Source: an uncultured Poribacteria bacterium
GTDB taxonomy: Bacteria > Poribacteria > WGA-4E > PCPOR2b
DNA: 64,000 nucleotides
Direction of reading: 5' to 3'
Assembly: GCA_958296125.1 (NCBI GenBank)
Contig: OY282444.1
Location: 4,697,266-4,761,265, forward strand
Part shown: positions 60,506 through 64,000 of the stretch, piece by piece
Numbering within the stretch: the first letter of the stretch is position 1
Layout: each line of letters starts with the position of its first letter
Position numbers and translations under genes: made by a program
Notes under the pieces: model-generated
Told to the model about the DNA's origin: nothing
Seen by the model: only the letters and a program-made list of their open reading frames with translations
Databases searched by the model: none

Positions 60506-61369
60506 TCACGATGTACGATGCCGCAGTTCAATCTCAAGTTGGCGAATCCGCTCCTCTGCGTCAATACGGGCTTGGGCTTCTTCAGCAGCGCGGTTCTCTG
60601 CGTCAATACGGGCTTGGGCTTCTTCGGCAGCGCGGTTCTCTGCGTCAATGCGGGCTTGGGCTTCTTCGGCAGCACGAGCCGACACACCTACATAATCTTG
60701 TATCAAATTGCCCGCTTCATCATAACAAACGAGATTTTCGTCCTCCAAGCCGATCCAAAGGTTGACAGGATCAAGCCAAAGCCATCCGTCCGCATTGGGA
60801 CTCAACTCCTCATAGCCATCCGGTGTGAGTCGATATCCCACCAACTCTCGCACCATGACCCCCCGTCGCTCAAATCGATCTACGATGATGTAGTTCGGTA
60901 CGCCGACCCGCGCATAGTGGTCAACCTTCTTGACAACATCGACTGAACGGGTCGAAGGTGAAACGATTTCGATAATCAGGCTAGGCTTCGTCCCCTCTTC
61001 TACTTCCGAGAAGGTACTCCAGTTGATGTGTCGCCGGACGTTGAAAATCACCGCAATGTCGGGGCCATGGGCTCTCAAAGAAGGGTGTGCCCACGCCACG
61101 CGCAGGTCATGCAAGACCACGGCATCCGGTTCATCTGCAATCCGGGCTGACAATACATTGTAGAGATAGTTACAAAATCGTTCATGTTCATCGGAGTGCA
61201 TTCGGTAATCTCCCACCTGGGGGTGAAGGATATCTTCAAGTGTCAGGGGTGTCCGTTCCTCGATTTCTGTTCCGTCTGGCAAAGTCCGTATTGCTTCACG
61301 CCACCCGTAGCGATAAGGGTCTTTCTTATCAAGGATTTCTCCGTTGGCTGGGAGGGTTACTATTTTCAT
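60506..61369 (-). CDS. Uma2-family (DUF820) putative endonuclease with alanine-rich repeat tail
   Basis: A 287-residue protein. The Uma2/PD-(D/E)XK-like core (about 40-190) shows AHGPDIAVIFNVRR, the KPSLIIEIVSPSTRSVD motif with the acidic residues, and VDHYARVGVPNYIIVD. The C-terminal tail (about 233-287) is three 14-residue repeats of type AAEEAQARIDAEN, a probable coiled coil. Uma2 proteins are abundant in cyanobacteria and other phyla and often multiply in genomes; their role is not settled. AAGGAG precedes the ATG. Confidence 0.85.
   Translation of the reverse strand: MKIVTLPANGEILDKKDPYRYGWREAIRTLPDGTEIEERTPLTLEDILHPQVGDYRMHSDEHERFCNYLYNVLSARIADEPDAVVLHDLRVAWAHPSLRAHGPDIAVIFNVRRHINWSTFSEVEEGTKPSLIIEIVSPSTRSVDVVKKVDHYARVGVPNYIIVDRFERRGVMVRELVGYRLTPDGYEELSPNADGWLWLDPVNLWIGLEDENLVCYDEAGNLIQDYVGVSARAAEEAQARIDAENRAAEEAQARIDAENRAAEEAQARIDAEERIRQLEIELRHRTS
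60558..60683 (-). repeat. Three 42-bp tandem repeats inside the Uma2-family gene
   Basis: Units at 60558-60599, 60600-60641 and 60642-60683 are nearly identical and in frame, so copy-number change would lengthen or shorten the coiled tail without a frameshift. Confidence 0.8.
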
Positions 61370-61410
61370 GGCAATCTCCTTCTCTTAGTGGGTAATAACT
61401 CACAAGTCCG

Positions 61411-62982
61411 TTAGTGATAATAAATCGAAACCGTCACATCCTTCAGCATCAACAGTTCACGGCGTGCCGACTGAGGTTTCACCTGTCGAATTTCCAGTTC
61501 GTTGATTCCCTGTTTCAGGGGCGGGTTGCCGATGTCAAATTCAAAGGTATCGCCGGAAACCGCCACCTCTTGAGTCCGAGAGGGGTATTGGTTCCACCCC
61601 GGTTCATACTCCACGCGAGTTTTGTTGCCCGAAGCAGCCACGCGGGTGTTCCAAGGAATCGGTGTTTGGTTCAGGCGTATTTCAAACACATCTTCAGCGG
61701 TTAGCCCCTCAAATCCCAGACCGAGCGTACAGCTGTTCAAACCCCCATCAGAAGGTGCTGATTCTAGGTCGTCAGCGATATCCAGCTGGAGGCTTACACC
61801 ACGGTCATAAAAAGTCTGATTGAGCTGAACTGGAAGTTGTGCCGCAGGAATGGCATTAAGGAACGAATAGCCGAGCTGGGATGTCGGTTGATGCCGATTG
61901 GAGTGGTCTAACTCGTAGCACTTGTTCAGTCGTCGGAGCCCTGTGGGGTCAGCCAGTTGATTCAAGACATTTCGCCGCCAGTCGTTCGACATGCTATAGT
62001 AGTTAAAAAAATAGAGCCCATCTACGCCAGCTTCCCAGTATCGGAGCGCGAGTGCCCTGAGCAATTTTTCGTCCAGAAATGGTCTGAGGGCTTCAAAACA
62101 ACCGTAGATTTTACAACCGGTGCCTTCAGCAGCTTCAACCCATTCCCGGATTGGCATTTCAAACGGAATGAATCCACCGCCTGCGATGAGCATGTCCACC
62201 ATACCTTCTCTCATCCACACTTCAGCGTCGAGCCCAATTCGTTTAGCATCTGCTAGGGTTGGTGGCACTCGCACTGCAAGATCAAGGTGTTTCTCCCTTT
62301 TTTGGCTGACTTCGTCTAACTTTGCCCGCACACCGTATACAAAATCTGTCATTAGGTATCGGTATTGGTATGCTTCTGCAACGCGGAAGAAGGCGGGATG
62401 GCGCATAAAGTCCAACTCGATGCCATCAATATCAAAGCGTTCAATTAGCTCGAAGATAATTCGGGCCATGTGGGCACGTACTTCCGGAAATGCGTAGTTC
62501 AACCCAGTTCGGATGCCCCATTCAAGGCTGCCATGCGGTATTGATTCCTCGGGGCGACCGATACACAATTCAGGATGGTCTCGACGGAGTCGCCCGTAAC
62601 TCGGAGATGCTTCGTCCATATCGTAATGCTCGTTCATTCTGACGGACGGGAAAAACGCCATATCCGCCTCATGACACAACTGCGCGATAACCGTCACTGG
62701 ACCACCGTGTGTGTTTATCAGCTGACGGAGATTTTCAGACTTCCTTTGTTGTTCGGCATCAAGGGCTTGATACCCAGCACCGAATCGTTCTCCAACTTCG
62801 GTTTCGTAGTCGTAAACCTCGTGTCCTCCAATAGACCAGAGGAAAACATCAACCGGCGATCCTGCGTAGGGAGCAATCATTTTGGCACGCATATCGTCTG
62901 GAGTCAATGGGGGACCGTAGGCACCCATTATCCAACCGTCATCATTGCTGAGTACCCGCCACTGCTTCTGCGCTGTTGTCAT
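61411..62982 (-). CDS. Glycosyl hydrolase-like TIM-barrel protein (GHL10-like)
   Basis: About 523 residues. The TIM-barrel part (about 10-370) has VRAHMARIIFELIERFDIDGIELDFMRHP near residue 195, which is characteristic of GHL10/YngK-type glycosidase-like proteins with an acidic pair after a barrel strand. WEAGVDGLYFFNYYS lies near residue 330. A C-terminal beta-sandwich follows. No signal peptide is visible. The ATG at 62982 has AAGGAG eight bases upstream. An ATG 20 codons earlier (63042) with AGGTGA is an alternative. Substrate unknown. Confidence 0.72.
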   Translation of the reverse strand: MTTAQKQWRVLSNDDGWIMGAYGPPLTPDDMRAKMIAPYAGSPVDVFLWSIGGHEVYDYETEVGERFGAGYQALDAEQQRKSENLRQLINTHGGPVTVIAQLCHEADMAFFPSVRMNEHYDMDEASPSYGRLRRDHPELCIGRPEESIPHGSLEWGIRTGLNYAFPEVRAHMARIIFELIERFDIDGIELDFMRHPAFFRVAEAYQYRYLMTDFVYGVRAKLDEVSQKREKHLDLAVRVPPTLADAKRIGLDAEVWMREGMVDMLIAGGGFIPFEMPIREWVEAAEGTGCKIYGCFEALRPFLDEKLLRALALRYWEAGVDGLYFFNYYSMSNDWRRNVLNQLADPTGLRRLNKCYELDHSNRHQPTSQLGYSFLNAIPAAQLPVQLNQTFYDRGVSLQLDIADDLESAPSDGGLNSCTLGLGFEGLTAEDVFEIRLNQTPIPWNTRVAASGNKTRVEYEPGWNQYPSRTQEVAVSGDTFEFDIGNPPLKQGINELEIRQVKPQSARRELLMLKDVTVSIYYH

Positions 62983-63042
62983 GTCAGGGGCTCCTTGATC
63001 GGCAAATTCCCGCGCCGCTTTGTGCTTTATCGGTGCAAACAT

Positions 63043-63356
63043 GAATCACCTAAAAATCGATCTATTATAACACGCGCTAAGTTTTCCATCCACGAAAAAA
63101 TAGGGATTCAACGAGGGGGTGATGAATTGGTAAACTGCTTTGGGAAAGATTGAAAATGGGATGTTGATTGTGATATACTCATTGTTGATGCGGAAGATCT
63201 GAAGTTATTGTAGAGTTGTGAGTTAGATAAAACTGGTTCCGCCTTCCTGCTAAAGCACCATTGACCTACACCACCAATGGTTGGATGTACTTCGACAGGA
63301 TTTGTTAATATGTTACGCATTACGCTTCACGTTTGTGGGAAAGTAGATAGATAACA
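63043..63356. other. Divergent intergenic stretch with a dispersed repeat
   Basis: It separates the GHL10-like gene from the ABC exporter gene. It contains ACGCATTACGCTTCACGTTT (63315-63334), related to sequences near 19233-19256 and, inverted, near 42489-42512. No gene is supported. Confidence 0.35.
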
Positions 63357-64000
63357 ATGAAACCGTTTATGGAAGCCTTGCCTCCTGAAGTGAATACTAA
63401 GCTGAAACGGGTCAAGCCGCCCGAGGAACAGGTACTTTTCCAAGTTGCCACAGATCTCATCAACGATCAATTATTCGGGGAAAGGTGGCTGGTGGTAACC
63501 GATCGGCACTTGCTGTTTATACCGACTGAGGGCGTGGATGGCACTGTGGAAGTGTCCCTCGCAGCGGTTCAGGAAGCAAGGACAGAGGAGCTCGTTGGGG
63601 GAGGCCGTCTGGCGGTAGAACGCAAGGTGGGGGAACCTGTCTATCTACACTATTCCAGCTCATTAGCACCCAAATTTGCTGAGGTCGCCGAAGGCATTCA
63701 GCAGCTCTCCAAAGGGGAAACGCTCGAATTGCCAACGGAGATGGAGCGCACACGGTGTGAAAAGTGTGGACGGCTGCTCGCAGAGAAGGATGGCAAATGT
63801 ATTAATTGTGCGAAGAAGCGGGATACATTCTGGCGGATTATCAGCTACGTTAGACCTTATCGCCTGCAACTTATACTCGTTTTTGGGATTACGACAGTTG
63901 CTGCGCTCATCGATCTATTACCACCCCTTATCACGGAGCGCATTATTGACGATGTGCTCACACCGAAAGCAAACTTGGGGCTTCTAGCTTGGCTTGCGTT
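63357..64000 (+). CDS. ABC exporter (MsbA-like) with PH-like and zinc-ribbon N-terminus, partial
   Basis: The first 214 codons are visible; the gene runs off the right edge. Residues 1-125 form a soluble domain with a strand pattern such as ERWLVVTDRHLLFIPTEG, resembling bacterial PH-like/GRAM domains. A zinc ribbon CEKCGRLLAEKDGKCINC lies at about 134-151. The first membrane helices then start (FWRIISYVRPYRLQLILVFG, DLLPPLITERIIDDVL), which is the usual start of type IV ABC exporters. The domain order is unusual for this family. No strong ribosome site is seen before the ATG. Confidence 0.85.
   Translation, partial: MKPFMEALPPEVNTKLKRVKPPEEQVLFQVATDLINDQLFGERWLVVTDRHLLFIPTEGVDGTVEVSLAAVQEARTEELVGGGRLAVERKVGEPVYLHYSSSLAPKFAEVAEGIQQLSKGETLELPTEMERTRCEKCGRLLAEKDGKCINCAKKRDTFWRIISYVRPYRLQLILVFGITTVAALIDLLPPLITERIIDDVLTPKANLGLLAWLA

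Overview
The window is about 64 kb of a Gram-negative bacterial chromosome with roughly half G+C. It carries a Kdo transferase, an Mla-type lipid transporter and outer-membrane-type proteins. The gene mix resembles sponge-associated Poribacteria-like genomes: several phytanoyl-CoA-dioxygenase-family proteins, UxuA-like and sugar-isomerase TIM barrels, a Gfo/Idh/MocA oxidoreductase, a sialidase, other glycosidase-like proteins and a CehA/McbA metallohydrolase. That placement is an inference from content; no rRNA, tRNA or ribosomal-protein gene was seen.

Layout. 1-6.7 kb (minus strand): a periplasmic BatD-like protein, a four-cluster ferredoxin, then a probable sphingolipid block (GNAT-like acyltransferase, serine-palmitoyltransferase-like enzyme) next to MlaD/MlaF/MlaE-type transport genes. 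6.9-15 kb: an AT-rich methyltransferase, a pair of M16 peptidases (one catalytic, one apparently not), a flavoprotein and a LolD/FtsX-type ABC exporter. 15.5-17.2 kb (plus): thioredoxin and Kdo transferase. 17-36 kb: a long, mostly minus-strand catabolic region (PhyH enzymes, CehA/McbA, two ThDP enzymes, sialidase, aldolase, lactonase, UxuA-like and sphingosine-phosphate-lyase-like enzymes), interrupted by a Phd-type antitoxin plus an orphan DNA methyltransferase. 36-41 kb (plus): amidohydrolase, Rieske protein, MsrB, a PorV-like protein and a DUF5683 protein.

41-50.8 kb is the most interesting part. The ergothioneine genes egtB and egtD run directly into an ABC ATPase. Its probable partner, a substrate-binding-protein/permease fusion, lies on the other side of an oppositely oriented island holding a Toprim fragment and a degenerate TPR-repeat gene. 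This is a candidate ergothioneine synthesis-plus-uptake locus that was later split. Just upstream lies a compact CRISPR-IscB locus: an IscB nuclease (ancestor family of Cas9) with intact RuvC and HNH motifs, a gene-free stretch with several strong hairpins and an 18-nt anti-repeat, and nine identical 29-bp repeats with eight 36-38-bp spacers. A sigma70-like promoter points through the array towards iscB. No cas1, cas2, cas9 or tnpA is present. The likely order of one transcript is promoter, array, anti-repeat/scaffold RNA, IscB.

50.8-64 kb: a xanthine-dehydrogenase-family molybdenum subunit, a fused NuoE/NuoF-type protein, further sugar and glycosidase-like genes, a third PhyH enzyme, a fused TRAP permease, a Uma2-family protein with a repeat tail, and the start of an ABC exporter with an unusual zinc-ribbon front end.
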